Positions 25,040-36,454 of a stretch of DNA of 64,000 bases are shown here, piece after piece (within the stretch, counting starts at the first letter, position 1; the number at the start of each line of letters is the position of its first letter). Position numbers and translations under genes: made by a program. The DNA is taken from the NCBI GenBank assembly GCA_951394405.1, contig OX596337.1, positions 1,364,001 to 1,428,000 of the forward strand, read 5' to 3'. The notes beneath the pieces were generated by a model. It worked only from the letters and a program-made list of their open reading frames with translations. It was not told the DNA's origin and searched no databases. Origin of the DNA: Coprinellus micaceus (lineage: Eukaryota > Basidiomycota > Agaricomycetes > Agaricales > Psathyrellaceae).

Positions 25040-25812
25040 AAATCACAAGCTCTGGTAATACCCGAATCTTAGCGTGGGGCTATCGAGTGTGGGTCTTTGG
25101 TCATTTCGGACTGTTCAAACTAGTTTTATTTCGTTCTGGGGAACCTTGTTAGAAGGACGCTTTGTGTGTTAGGACTGTGCTGCTGTCTGTCATCCGCCTC
25201 CTTTCCATGGTTTGCGCTATATACACGATCTACGGCACGGACGCTAAATACGGGCTTGCATGTTGCTAGACGGGTGTGCTACTGCATTGCGTTGACGCTA
25301 TCATATCGTTGCTGGGGGGCAGTGAGACGGACCTCAACGTCGAGGCAGGCCCAACGCCCGGACCTTGACACAGAGCCACGTCCCATAGCGTTGCGATGGA
25401 GCAACCAGCGCTAAAATCTGCATCGCCCCTTCGGGTAGATGCAGGTATGCTCGATGGCACAATGATCATAGGGTCGCCATTTCCCATTACCCCCTTTACT
25501 CCCTTTACTAACTTGGTCGTCCGACACGTCGCAGCCTGAGACTACTTCGAAGGAATATGAACATTAGGTACGTCCCCTATGCGAGGTGGACCTCCAGGCA
25601 CTTCCAAAACGTCCAGCCCCCTTTCATTGCAGAGCACCACGAGGTACCAGCGACGGAGATCGAGGGTACGATCAGCTTGATAGCATTTCCGATCTAAGAA
25701 GAGGGCGCTGGAGGTGTTGAAACGGGGGTGATTTCTGTCTTTAGAACTCGGTTACTTTTCGATTTTGGGTTGGGTGCTGCGCGGGCGGTGGGTCAGTAAT
25801 CGGTGTACCTGA
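25040..25812. other. Convergent intergenic region POP / TAD2
   Basis: Contains the 3' ends of two converging genes. Short pyrimidine runs and a local repeat of CCCTTTACT around 25492-25508 are the only structure seen. No coding exon is supported. Confidence 0.45.
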
Positions 25813-26554
<742 letters not shown>

Positions 26555-26643
26555 TCTGGTGGTTGTGGTGGGCGGGCAAGATTGAGATTAGATGCCCTTT
26601 GACTCGCGGAATTCGCCGGACCCTAGCATTGGGTCAACTGTGT

Positions 26644-27591
26644 CCGGTCAGGTAACGGGACACCCTGACTGTATTGTGGATCTCCTGGATCCAAATCTGC
26701 ATGTTTCTCCCTCGGCTTTGGAGCATAGGTGTATTCAGTAATTTTAAGTATGCATGTTAGATCTTATAGGATTTAACAGCTATTTGAGTCCAAGGGGAAT
26801 ATTTATGTGACGCTGATTGGCCTCAAACGCGCATCAGGGTACCGGGACAGGCGCGAGCAAACAAGCATCAACACATGAAGATAGCCATATTTCTGACACA
26901 CTCTTCCTCTTATACCCTGCCAGAGCTGCTTTATAGACAGTGGAACTACTTTGAAAATGAAATGTTTCGAAATACTCCCAGGGATCCTTCACAGGATAGA
27001 GGGAGAGCCAACGGGACACCGGCCCATCAATCGAATGTCCCGCTTGTTTTCCGTTTGAGCTTGCGGTTCCGACCCCCGTTCTGAGAGTGGTGTTGGACTT
27101 AAAATTCCTGAATAAATTTCAGAGCATTTACAAAGAGGTAAGGTATTACGTGGTGGGAGCGCATAAGCCTTTGAGTGTGCGGCCACGTAGTGGCGGGCCA
27201 GGACTTTTTGCTGCCATCAGGTGTCCCGGAAGTTGGGGGTTGAACTATGCATCTACCATATCTGTCTCAGTTCTACCGCCCCTTCCTTGAGACTTGGTAC
27301 ATACACCACTGAAATAGTAATGCATGGCCTTGTGTTATTTTCCCTCTCATATAGCATCCCATTCAAGCAGCATCACGTCTAGATCAGAGCGGGACACCCC
27401 AAAAGTCTGCGCATTTTACCGTACCCCGCAAATTCAAGCTCTTCAAGTAAACTTATGACCTCAAAGGTTATATATATACCTAGAGGTACCTATATACTGT
27501 CAGACACAGAAGAGATCGCGAGGAAAGGTGGATATTTGCCTGAGATATGGACGTTTGTCCCGTTACCGTGGTTGTCCCGTTACCTGACCGG
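26644..27591. repeat. 19-bp inverted repeat bounding a 0.95-kb block
   Basis: The 19 bases at 26644-26662 (CCGGTCAGGTAACGGGACA) recur as an exact reverse complement at 27573-27591. The right side carries a second tandem partial copy just inside it, TGTCCCGTTACC at 27556-27567. The block has no transposase, and a clear target-site duplication was not found, so a short non-autonomous DNA element is only one possible reading. Confidence 0.5.
27012..27042. repeat. Small inverted repeat of the CGGGACA motif
   Basis: CGGGACA at 27012-27018 pairs exactly with TGTCCCG at 27036-27042 over a 17-base loop. It is part of the motif cluster in this gene-poor block. Confidence 0.5.
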
Positions 27592-28454
27592 CAACAGAAT
27601 CGCATCCGCCCTTTATGGAGTTTGTACCCCTATCTCCAATCCAGGGTCTTGCTCCCCTAGCCGGGTTTATCGATGTGTTCGCTTTTAAAGCTAAGCCCAA
27701 TAAGCCCTTATGGGACTGCGAAAATGGTGCGTATTCTGAATTAAGTCGCGCCTCCGTGCCCCAAATCCCGACGAATCGTGGCGGTAGTGTCCCACGATTC
27801 ATCCTTCCCACCTTCCCAGCTGGATATCTGTAGAACCTCAGGCAGTCGAATTATACTTCCGCGTCTCCTCAAAGGGGTTTCAGGCCTCGCAAATATGGGT
27901 CCCCACCGAACCATCGTTGCAATAAGCTTCACGATTTCGAAGGGGGTCTGACACCGTTGCAGGATCTGGGTGTGAAAGAGCGTTGCGTCCCGGCATCGCT
28001 GAGAGTTGGGTCTTTTATCCCCAAATCCATTGCCGACCTGACGATAAAAAGGCAGTCAGTTTCCTCGTATGTGCGGGACGACCCCCTCAAGAACAAGGCT
28101 AGAGTCCTCCGTGCAAGTTCAACGATCGAGTGTCGATTTCCAGGTGTCTCTGCTAAGTGAGCACAAACTGACGATGTACATGGTATGTGATACAAGGGGA
28201 GGAGAAGCGAAGACCCAGACTAAGTATGTGCAAAGAGTCAAGATATTGGTGCAACGTGATCCAGCGATGAAGGGGAAGAAGACATTTGGTAGAGCGGGAA
28301 GGGTGGCGGTTGAGGGTATGGGAATTTACAGGGACAAGGGCAATCTTGCAAGTTGCCGTACTTTGAAGCGTCTACAGAAAGCGTCGCAGGGATGCCCAGC
28401 GTCCATGCCGCTTCTGGCTCTTTTTTTTTTTTTTCCGTCGGCGCTTAACTCGAA

Positions 28455-29052
28455 CTAGACCCTTCGTCGGGCCGCGTAGACGCCGACACGACGCAACTTG
28501 CGATATAGTGCCAAGAAGACCTGGAAGGGGTTCGAACATCGGCAAATGCCCAGGCCATTGGAGGAAAGAGTAAACGAGAAACTTACCACGGCAAATCGTC
28601 TGAAGATTCCGACTCTGGGGCCGGATGCAGGTTGGCGATCCTCCACTGTCCCGACCTCGCGACTGTCGCCTGCGCCAATCGCCGCGTAGTTGGCGCTATA
28701 CGCAAGCTGTCCTCCAAACCGCGCGTCGATGGTACCCTGCAAATTCGCGTTTCGAGTTCTAATCGACCTGTTCCAGGGCAAGAAGATGGCGCACCACCGG
28801 TTGACTCTTTGGACTCGAAGAAGCGGCCAGTGGAGACAAGAGCGGGGCCTGCAGTCGTGGCGAAGAGGATGATGAGGTGGTAGGAGGTGGAGAAGGCGGA
28901 GGTAGAAGGGGAGGTGGCAGCTGGGTCGCAGGTACATGGACCTGGATTGTTCGAGAGACAGCACTCCCAAAATCCCTCAGCGTCGCCACGCTACCATCCG
29001 CGTTCGTCAGGATAAGGGAAAACAACGGGTGGGGTTTGCGGGGAGAGGGCAT
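28455..29052 (-). CDS. Possible small uncharacterised protein, reading frame unresolved
   Basis: A true ATG at 29052 opens MPSPRKPHPLFSLILTNADG and continues through a proline- and serine-rich run. Downstream, a second open frame ends with FRRFAV, an ordinary 63-nt GTAAGT..TTCCAG intron, and VFLALYRKLRRVGVYAARRR before a stop at 28455. The two parts are in different frames and need a splice somewhere between about 28870 and 28720 that I could not place with confidence. A third frame is also open there. It may be a real short gene or a relic. I do not recognise a family. Confidence 0.3.
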
Positions 29053-32000
29053 TGTGGGTCTTTCCGAGCCTTTTAGAGGTGGCGCGGCATGGTCTTAAGA
29101 CGGTTCGCGTCTTGGGGCCAGCGGCGGGGCAAGTCAAAAAGGAAGAGGTAACCCAGAGGCGTGAAAAGATGGTTGTTGGCGAGCACGTCTGTTAAAGTTC
29201 TCCAATTTCCCTCCGAATAAATACAGGTAGCAAGGGGAACACACCAACAGGTCCAATCAAGTCACCAAAGCTTCAAGACCAATCAGGATCCTCTGAATCA
29301 GGCAAGTAGAAAGTCTCTTCGGCCAACGAGGCTTCATATGGGAAGGTAATTCCAAGCGGAGACGCTCCAGACTCGATTGTGAGCCCTGGGTGCCCTCGTC
29401 TCGCTTTTCATGCGAACGGAGAGGTTGGGGAGCTCGATATGGGCTAATTAGGCCCTACGAGGGGCGGAAATAGACAGCCAAAAGCCAGACTGATCTAAAT
29501 CATGGGGGCGAAAGCATCCGGAAGGGGCCAGTTTTGGTGAGGAATTACTTGTTCACAACACGCGTGACAGAAATCGCTATCCTGGTTCGAGTGGCAAGTT
29601 CGTCAGTGGAGACGGAGGTAAGTAAGAATGGAAATGGACCTGCCTGCAGAGATAGATATAGCCTTGCCGCACGCCAGGGTCATGTACGAATGCAGAGGTG
29701 AAGGGTAGTATTGCGTTTATTGGATGGCGGAGGGAGACACGATGGGTTGGGCGGTTATCGGGAAGCGAGGGTTTAGAGGTGCGTGGCAAGAGTCCTTCGG
29801 ATACACCATTCGCTCACCGTTCCACACCGCAGTGGTAAGGAGGCGGTTGTTTGTTCAGCTCTCACCACGTTCTCCAATGAACCGCGGGTTCGCACCCTCC
29901 AATCCTCCCACACGCCCATCGTTTGTGATACGGGAGTACAAGTCTGCTTGAGGCGAGCTCCTGGCCCAAAAGGGCCCTTTACCTTTGCCTCTACGCCATT
30001 GCCTTGGCCCATTGTTCGGGTTTCTCGACGTCACCACCCCGGGACTAAGATGGATAGTGGGTCCATGAGACCATCGCGTCACTTACCTCAACCTTCTGTG
30101 ACGCCCAAGCGTACCTCAGTCGAGCCTGCATACATGGCTGAGGACCATTACCTCCACGGCACCGAGGTTCTCCACCCTTTGGACCAGCCTCTCCTCCAAC
30201 TCCAAACACCATTCAGACCACTGGACCGCGGCACACCTCAGAGAATGCCCTTCCTTCCGGACGGCTGAAGTGACATATCCCCCCCATAGGCCACCCATGT
30301 GTTTACAAGACAGTGGACATGTGCGCGTCATGGAAAAGCTACGCCCGTGCGATAAGTTCACCCATTCACCACCCAAGTTCGGTGATTTTGAACCCCCGAA
30401 TAAGGCACTACAAACTCGATCTGGTGGATCCCCGACAACGCAAATCTTCGACGGTTCTGTGGACCAGCAAAAGTGGGCCCCAGAAGATACCAAGGTTATT
30501 TACCTCAACGGAACCCTAGGTCAAATTGTTTCGATCACGTCGGCAAAGGTCCCGGGATAGTGGGTGGACCTGCCTAGAGGATAAGGAGACCCAAGTGCAG
30601 GTATGTGCAGGTGCACTCCCCAAGCATAACTCATGGAGTTTATCTCCACCGTTCCGCACTCCATGTCCTCAAGGTATCCATTGAGCACGACGGCGCTTTC
30701 CGAGCTGCCGTCATTGCGACCAGGGGCCATCCACCTCACCCAGTCTCGGGCAGCCCACTAGGGGTACCTGAGGACAGGCCATACGAAACAAGGTAAAGCC
30801 ATTAGAACGTTTCCTGCACGACGACTCGAATCGAAATACTCACAGCACACACCAATCGGGCAATCCCATCCAACCCGGATCAAATCACAGCGGATCACAA
30901 AGCACCCCTCCCGCTGCACCCGTTCTGTGTCGCCTTCCGACACAGCTCGCATATTTGGGGGTCGACATACCGCCGCGTGGATGAGGCTTAATCAAGATAG
31001 CACACTTTTGGCTGGTAGTAATGGCTCTAGCGAAAGGGCTGGACGCACTGTCAACCTGGGGCAGCTTAATATCAGTGGAAGTGAGCCCAAGCCACAAGCA
31101 GAAATAGGCACGGGGCGAAAGGTCTCTGACGGTGTGAAACCCAAATCTTTCTGGCCACAGAGTCTCAGTCCAGTTCGCAGCCAGGAGGAGCGGGCGGGCA
31201 AGGTCCTCGTCTGTCTTCATCGACCGTGCCGGTCGATCTAGTTGTTGCTCCAAGTCTCGTAGTATCGCAAGGCTATTCAAGAACGTCCGTACTTCGCCTA
31301 TGTCGAGAATTCTTGGGCAAGAATAGTATCGGGAAGAAACTTGGAAAGCCTGTAATCGTGGAACGCCACTGGCATTCATGGCTGTTGTCGTGTTGGTCAA
31401 GGTCGGTGGTCCTTTCACTGTTAGTCCCCCTTCTAGACTCCAGGGTCCTTCGTTGGTGGCGTGTGGCAGGAATAGATGTCGGTGACCCGGAAGGAGACGA
31501 TACGGGGTGGTGGCGAGGCCTGTTCAGAGAAGACGAACCAGAAGTGGGAAATTGCCCTGCTCACCTCCGCCCTGACAAATCACCCAAACCTGCGCTCCGC
31601 TTTGAACCATTTCTCTGTGAACGTTTCGTTATACACCTCCAGGCCCGCCACCACGCTCTGGGTCCGGCGTCTCTCCTCAAACCCGATGTTCTTTCTTGTC
31701 GAAAGCCCGCCTTCCCTGGACAATGCACCTCGAGATCCCATGCTACCTCCCCCTAACCTGTGTCACCCCACGTTCACCTGCGCGCAAGGGGTATAATTCG
31801 TGGTCAATAAAGGGCATCCTTTCGACAGGAGTTGAACTTGGTCGTGGTGTTGTGGCCGGAGGATTCGAAGCAGGCAAATTAGCAGAGCTCGATTTGGTCC
31901 ACCCTACACTTCTGCGCCCGCCATCATGCTGGTCATGGATTTATCCGCCATCTGGCCTTTGAACCCCCTCAAAATCGTACTGTGGTGTGGACTAACCTTG

Positions 32001-32769
32001 CTCAGCCAAAAAAAAGGCATTTGTATGGGGGGAATGGGGTTTACTTCTTTCTTGGCCCCAGTGTCCCTTCTGGCGTTGTTGAGGTTCTCCTAGACGACGA
32101 TGTTTCTCTGAGGGTGGCAGAGTTTGCCTCCGAGCCTCCCTCTCAGACTCAGAATCCAACGTTTCTCTGAGGGTGGCAGAGTTTGCCTCCGAGCCTCCCT
32201 CTCAGACTCATAATCCAGCGTTTCTCAGGCGAGCAGGTCATTTTCCGAAAGCATTGCGTTCCCTTGAAGCTGGCTAGGGTGATGCCCTCATCTTCTGGCG
32301 GACACAGAACACACCCGGTCGCTACTCAATTCCGCAACGGCCTATCCCTTCTTTGGAGCGCTTGAAGTCAAAGGTAGCCTTCCAAACAGGATACATCCTC
32401 GACACACTTGATCGCACTGTTCTGCCCCCACTAATACCTTTCCAACTCTCGGTTTGATGCATGATCAGCCAACATTCAATCTCATCGGCGTGCAAGGTTT
32501 GCCCTCGCCTTACATACCTTCCTCGAAACCGCCCTCCGTCGCCTTGGACCATGGATATGACATTAGCGGCCAGCCAGCTTCCGGTTCGCCCCTGCAGGAA
32601 CCATCACTCGGCTTCGCGTTGCTCAGCCAAATTGCCGGGGTAACAGTACCCGCACCTCCATCGACAATCTTCCATTCACCCCGTCAAAGCCCACTGGCTC
32701 GCATATAAGTATCAATGATTTCGATGATCTCACCGACCAGTTTCTTTGCTTCCTTGTCTCCTGGTTATC
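29053..32769. other. Gene-poor region
   Basis: About 3.7 kb without a supported gene. Open frames of 90-177 codons occur on both strands (for example around 30885-31418 and 31226-31796) but show no domain, no consistent splice pattern and no conserved motif. A 59-bp tandem duplication lies at 32102-32219. The last about 60 bases before 32770 form the promoter and leader of the next gene. Confidence 0.4.
32102..32219. repeat. 59-bp tandem duplication
   Basis: Two adjacent 59-base units, 32102-32160 and 32161-32219, differ at only two positions near their ends. A partial third unit begins with GTTTCTC at 32220. The unit is not a multiple of three and crosses no recognised exon, so it looks like a recent non-coding duplication. 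Confidence 0.85.
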
Positions 32770-34006
32770 ATGAAGTCACTCCTTTACCTCTTGTCGTTCT
32801 TTTTATGTGCCTCTACGACCGTCTTTGCCTCGCCCGCGGTACTCGCTGGATCTCCCGATGTGTCCATTACTCGCCGGGCATTCAGAAGGTTCGGATCGGT
32901 AGGGGCTAGAGAGACAAACGCTTTGCGTATGGCGCGTGGTTTGGGTCCAAAGAAACCGACACGACTGTTCTCTCCCACTCGTATGTTTCCCAGATTTCCG
33001 ATTGTCGGCGTACTGACAACAACAGGGGTCCGCCGAGATCCTCTACCCTCTTCCGTGCCAATGTACGCCCTGCGGCCTACTTTTTCTGAGGCGGTAGCTT
33101 AACATTGCTTCCATAGCATCACCATGAAGATAAGACTGGTCAAGAAATCCGACGGATCGACTGCTGGATATCTAAAGACATCTTACGACCCTATCAGCCC
33201 CACTCTAGAGGACGGCTCTCAATTCTTGCTGAACTCGCCCTTTGAAGCCTCCACATCTACCAAGTTCGAGGTCTTGTACGACGTACGTCTCCTTGGAACT
33301 GCTCTTTGTCCGATTCTTGGCCAACACATCTACTGTTTCCCCTCATCTACTCAGGGCTCTTCGGACTTTAACTTTGCAGGACGGCGACTGGCCATTGCTG
33401 CGACCGAGCGCACAGATATCGGACAGGGGCTAGTTCGGTACGATCTATTTCTCTCTTTTGTTCTATCGTAGGGCGAGGCGCTGACATGTTTGAAAGCAAT
33501 TTGTATTTTTGGAGCCCATGGGCGTCCAGTAAGATTGGCCATGTACTCTTGAGGAGTATACATCCCACTAATTGCCTCCTCAGCACCTCAAGGTAGCACC
33601 CAAGTGAAGGACGGGAATGTGTATATGGAATCGACAATCGTAAGTATGTCTCGCCCTCGCAACCTCTGGCACTCTCTTACAAAAATTTGCTTTCGTACCT
33701 GCTGGCGAACCGGGGCCGCTAGTGGTCAGTCGACTCGTCCACTGGGGCTCTTTCCGCCGAATGGGTAAACCCTGATCACACAACCTATCCTGTGCAATTC
33801 TTCGAGTATGATGGGGGTGGAGGGACGCTCTACGCAGGAGCCACTGGCGATGTCGAAGCGTACAAGAACGAGTCCCCCGATTTCGCCATGGAGGAAGTGG
33901 TGAGTGCGGTCGCAACTGTTCTGGCCTCGCATTCTGACTGAAGGCTCCCCTTCAATAGACGCTAGTTGCTGTTCCAATCGAGGTGCCGACCTACGAAGAG
34001 CAATAA
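32770..34006 (+). CDS. Small secreted protein, uncharacterised
   Basis: The start at 32770 opens a typical signal peptide (KSLLYLLSFFLCASTTVFAS). After it come a basic stretch with TRRAFRRF and the motif NALRMARGLGPKKPTR, a pattern I associate with a family of uncharacterised secreted proteins in mushroom-forming fungi. Later exons encode SDGSTAGYLKTSYDPIS, a beta-rich segment ending KFEVLYD, then NLYFWSPW, VYMESTI, QWSVDSSTGALSAEWVNPDH and a Gly/Asp-rich tail ending in VPIEVPTYEEQ. At least five short introns separate these pieces. No catalytic motif is recognised. It ends only 167 bp from the convergent acyl-CoA dehydrogenase gene. Secretion is inferred from the signal peptide; function is unknown. 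Confidence 0.7.
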
Positions 34007-34173
34007 ACGTGGGGCCCGTTCCTTCGACCCAGATTTGGCTGATAATAGATGTGGTATATATCCAACTGTCCGTATTACAAGGCCCGCCCTTTCGAACAGA
34101 CCATATATACCCGTAAGGTATAAGCAAGATAAGGTGCGAAACACTGCATGCTCCCGTAGAAACGGGGTTTCGA

Positions 34174-36146
34174 TTACAACTTAGCCTCGGCAGGCATCTT
34201 CCTGAGTGCCTGTCGGACACCAAGGTCGCTGAGAACGTCTTCCGCGCCGGCAAGAACTGGGAGAGTGATATGAACATGGTTATTCGAATGAGGCAGAATG
34301 GGTGCTCACTTGCGTCGAAACCAGAGGTACGATGGAAGTTCTCGATGAATTTACCCATGCCGGTGACCGTCAACGCGCGACCACCGAATATTTGTACGGC
34401 CTCCTCAGCATTTTCTCGTCCACTCTTCGAGATGTGGGTCTTCAAAAGACCAATAGGACCGGCGAGCTTATCGGACTGCTCAGCGTAGTTCATCTATGTT
34501 TATCGGGAGTGAGCAGGACTTCCAACACGATTGAAACGAAGACAATTTACGTTGCACATTTGGTAGGTGATAGACTCCAACCAATTTTGGCTTGTCTCCA
34601 CGCGGGATATCATCATTGCGAGTTTAGATCGGATGACAGCAAGGCTTGTAAGGGGCTTGCCAAACACAATGCGTTGGGTTGCCCATCTGAAAGGCCACCA
34701 AGTCAGCGCGGTTTTAACGTGCATAATCGTTTAAACGTACTTGAGGCACTCTTCAATGACCAAACGCTGCGTTGACACCGACGTACAGCACACCATCCAC
34801 CTCTCGTGATTGAAGTTACTCAAGATAACTTGCATCCCCATGCCCACCTTCCCAAGCGTGTACCCCACAGGTACTCTAACCTTATCGAACGTAACGTACG
34901 CCGTTCCAGCCACGCTGGAGTACGCGGTCTTGATTTGCTTCGTCTCAACTCCAGGTCCTCTGGGAATGAGAATGACGGTGAACCCTGCTTCCGTCTTGCA
35001 TCCCGTGGTGAAATAATCCGCGAACGTTCCGTTCGTAATCCACTTTTTCGTTCCAGTGATGACCCACTCATCCCCATCCCTCACTGCCGTCGTTTGCAAC
35101 CCACTCACGTCACTTCCGGCGAACGCCTCCGTGATAGCGAGCGCGACGTATTTCTTGCCCGCGAAAGTTTCGGGGACGACTTGGTCGTAAAGCTCTTTCG
35201 AGCCGAAGTTGAGGACGGGAGGGAGACCGATCACGAGGCCAGCGAGAAGACCGTCGACGACGGCACGGCTACTTACACGCGCAAGCTCAGCATGTACGAT
35301 CCCCTCGTAGAAGTAGTCAAACTCTTCCGGCTTGACGATTCCACCCATAAGCGTGCGTCCTCGCAGGTGCTTACCAGGGCCTAGACGCATGGCAATGATG
35401 TTGGCCTCTCTGTAATGATAAAGGAGTGTTCCCATGTCAGACATAATCACAGAGGCGGGAAACGCATGGGGGGCAATATGAGCACGAGGGACGTACGCCA
35501 TCTTATCCACAACCTCCTGCGAGATCTTCTTCCCACTGTCCTCGCACTTCCTCGACTCAGGGGCGACAACCGTCTCGAAGAAATGTCTAACGGCGGTTTG
35601 GAACTTGCGGTGTCTCTCGGTGTAGTAGGGCGAGTAATATCCCCTCGAGAGCCATGTCGGCTCAGCATAGGGCACCTTGCTCAGAGCACCAGGCACGGGG
35701 GCCTTGATCTTTTCCACCTGCCCGGTGACAGTCCCAATCTGTAGACGCTGGTACTGAGGGCGCAGGAGAACTTCGTGTCTGTGAAGACCGAAAAATGGTT
35801 GAGTGGCATCTTTTCCGGCTGAAAGCAGGGTTCTAGGTGAGCTTAATGTTCAGGAGGATGAGGAGCACACACGCACCGACAGCGTCTGCAAAGAGAACGC
35901 TGGAACCGCCGGGATGCATGGCGGCAAACCGTGACAGGTCATAGACCTTGGCGTCGATGATCACCCACTACAACCTCTCCGTAAACATCCTCCGGCGCGT
36001 TATTCTATAGTGCAATAGAACGTACGAGGTCGCCTTCCTTGTTGTGCTGTGAACGAGACATTGATAAGCACCCGTCTGAGCGCTGTGAGGGAGGCACACA
36101 CCTTCCCAATCTCCTCGACGGTGTATTCCTTGAGAACCTTGGACAT
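34174..36146 (-). CDS. Cytochrome b5-acyl-CoA dehydrogenase fusion protein
   Basis: The protein begins MSKVLKEYTVEEIGK and carries an N-terminal cytochrome b5-like heme domain: WVIIDAKVYDLSRFAAMHPGG with the first heme histidine in HPGG, and the second in FGLHRHEVL. The acyl-CoA dehydrogenase part follows, with LAITEAFAGSDVSGLQTTAV (flavin/substrate contact region), WVITGTKKWITNGTFADYF and the C-terminal ENAEEAVQIFGGRALTVTG helix. It ends in AEAKL; the final AKL is an accepted peroxisomal targeting tripeptide. Fungi have such fusions, thought to oxidise acyl-CoA in peroxisomes or as part of modified beta-oxidation; the electron acceptor is not known from the sequence. The first exons, 36146 to about 35730, are small. 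The catalytic base was not located with certainty. Confidence 0.9.
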
Positions 36147-36454
36147 GGTGGTAAAAGATGGAACGAATAGATTGAGTAACGCCTATTCCCAACACGAGCT
36201 GTTGCAGGAACCCCAGCCCCGCGCGGGGTATACCTGATTAACGGAACAATCACATGGATCAAACGCCGCTCTACCCCGCACCGGGCGTCGGCTACTCGAT
36301 AATTGCCGTTGTGCGATTGGCTCGACGACTGTTTTCGAGGCACCGAAGCTCTCAGAAGCCTCGACGCAGCTCCAATAATTGATCCAATAAATTCACGGAT
36401 ACATACATACAGGATACATAGAGGGTATAGGGAGGAGACGAAGCCTCTGACGAA

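Larger units (their letters stand above)
26555..28454. other. Gene-poor block with repeat motifs
   Basis: No credible exon. The region is more AT-rich than its neighbours between about 26680 and 26800 and between 27100 and 27500. It contains repeated CGGGACACC motifs, a 19-bp inverted repeat, a TATATATA-rich stretch near 27468-27500 and a 12-T run at about 28421-28432. It could be a decayed mobile element, but no transposase or reverse transcriptase motif is visible. Confidence 0.45.

Noticed and set aside
28421..28432. 12-T run as a retroposon poly(A) tail
   Set aside because: No retroposed body or target duplication is visible beside it.
29783..30268. 161-codon plus-strand open frame rich in Pro, His and Arg
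   Set aside because: The composition is that of random GC-rich sequence. The opposite strand is open too and no conserved motif is visible.
30885..31418. 177-codon open frame on the minus strand
   Set aside because: It has no ATG at its opening, no domain and no splice partners; long open frames are common by chance in GC-rich DNA.
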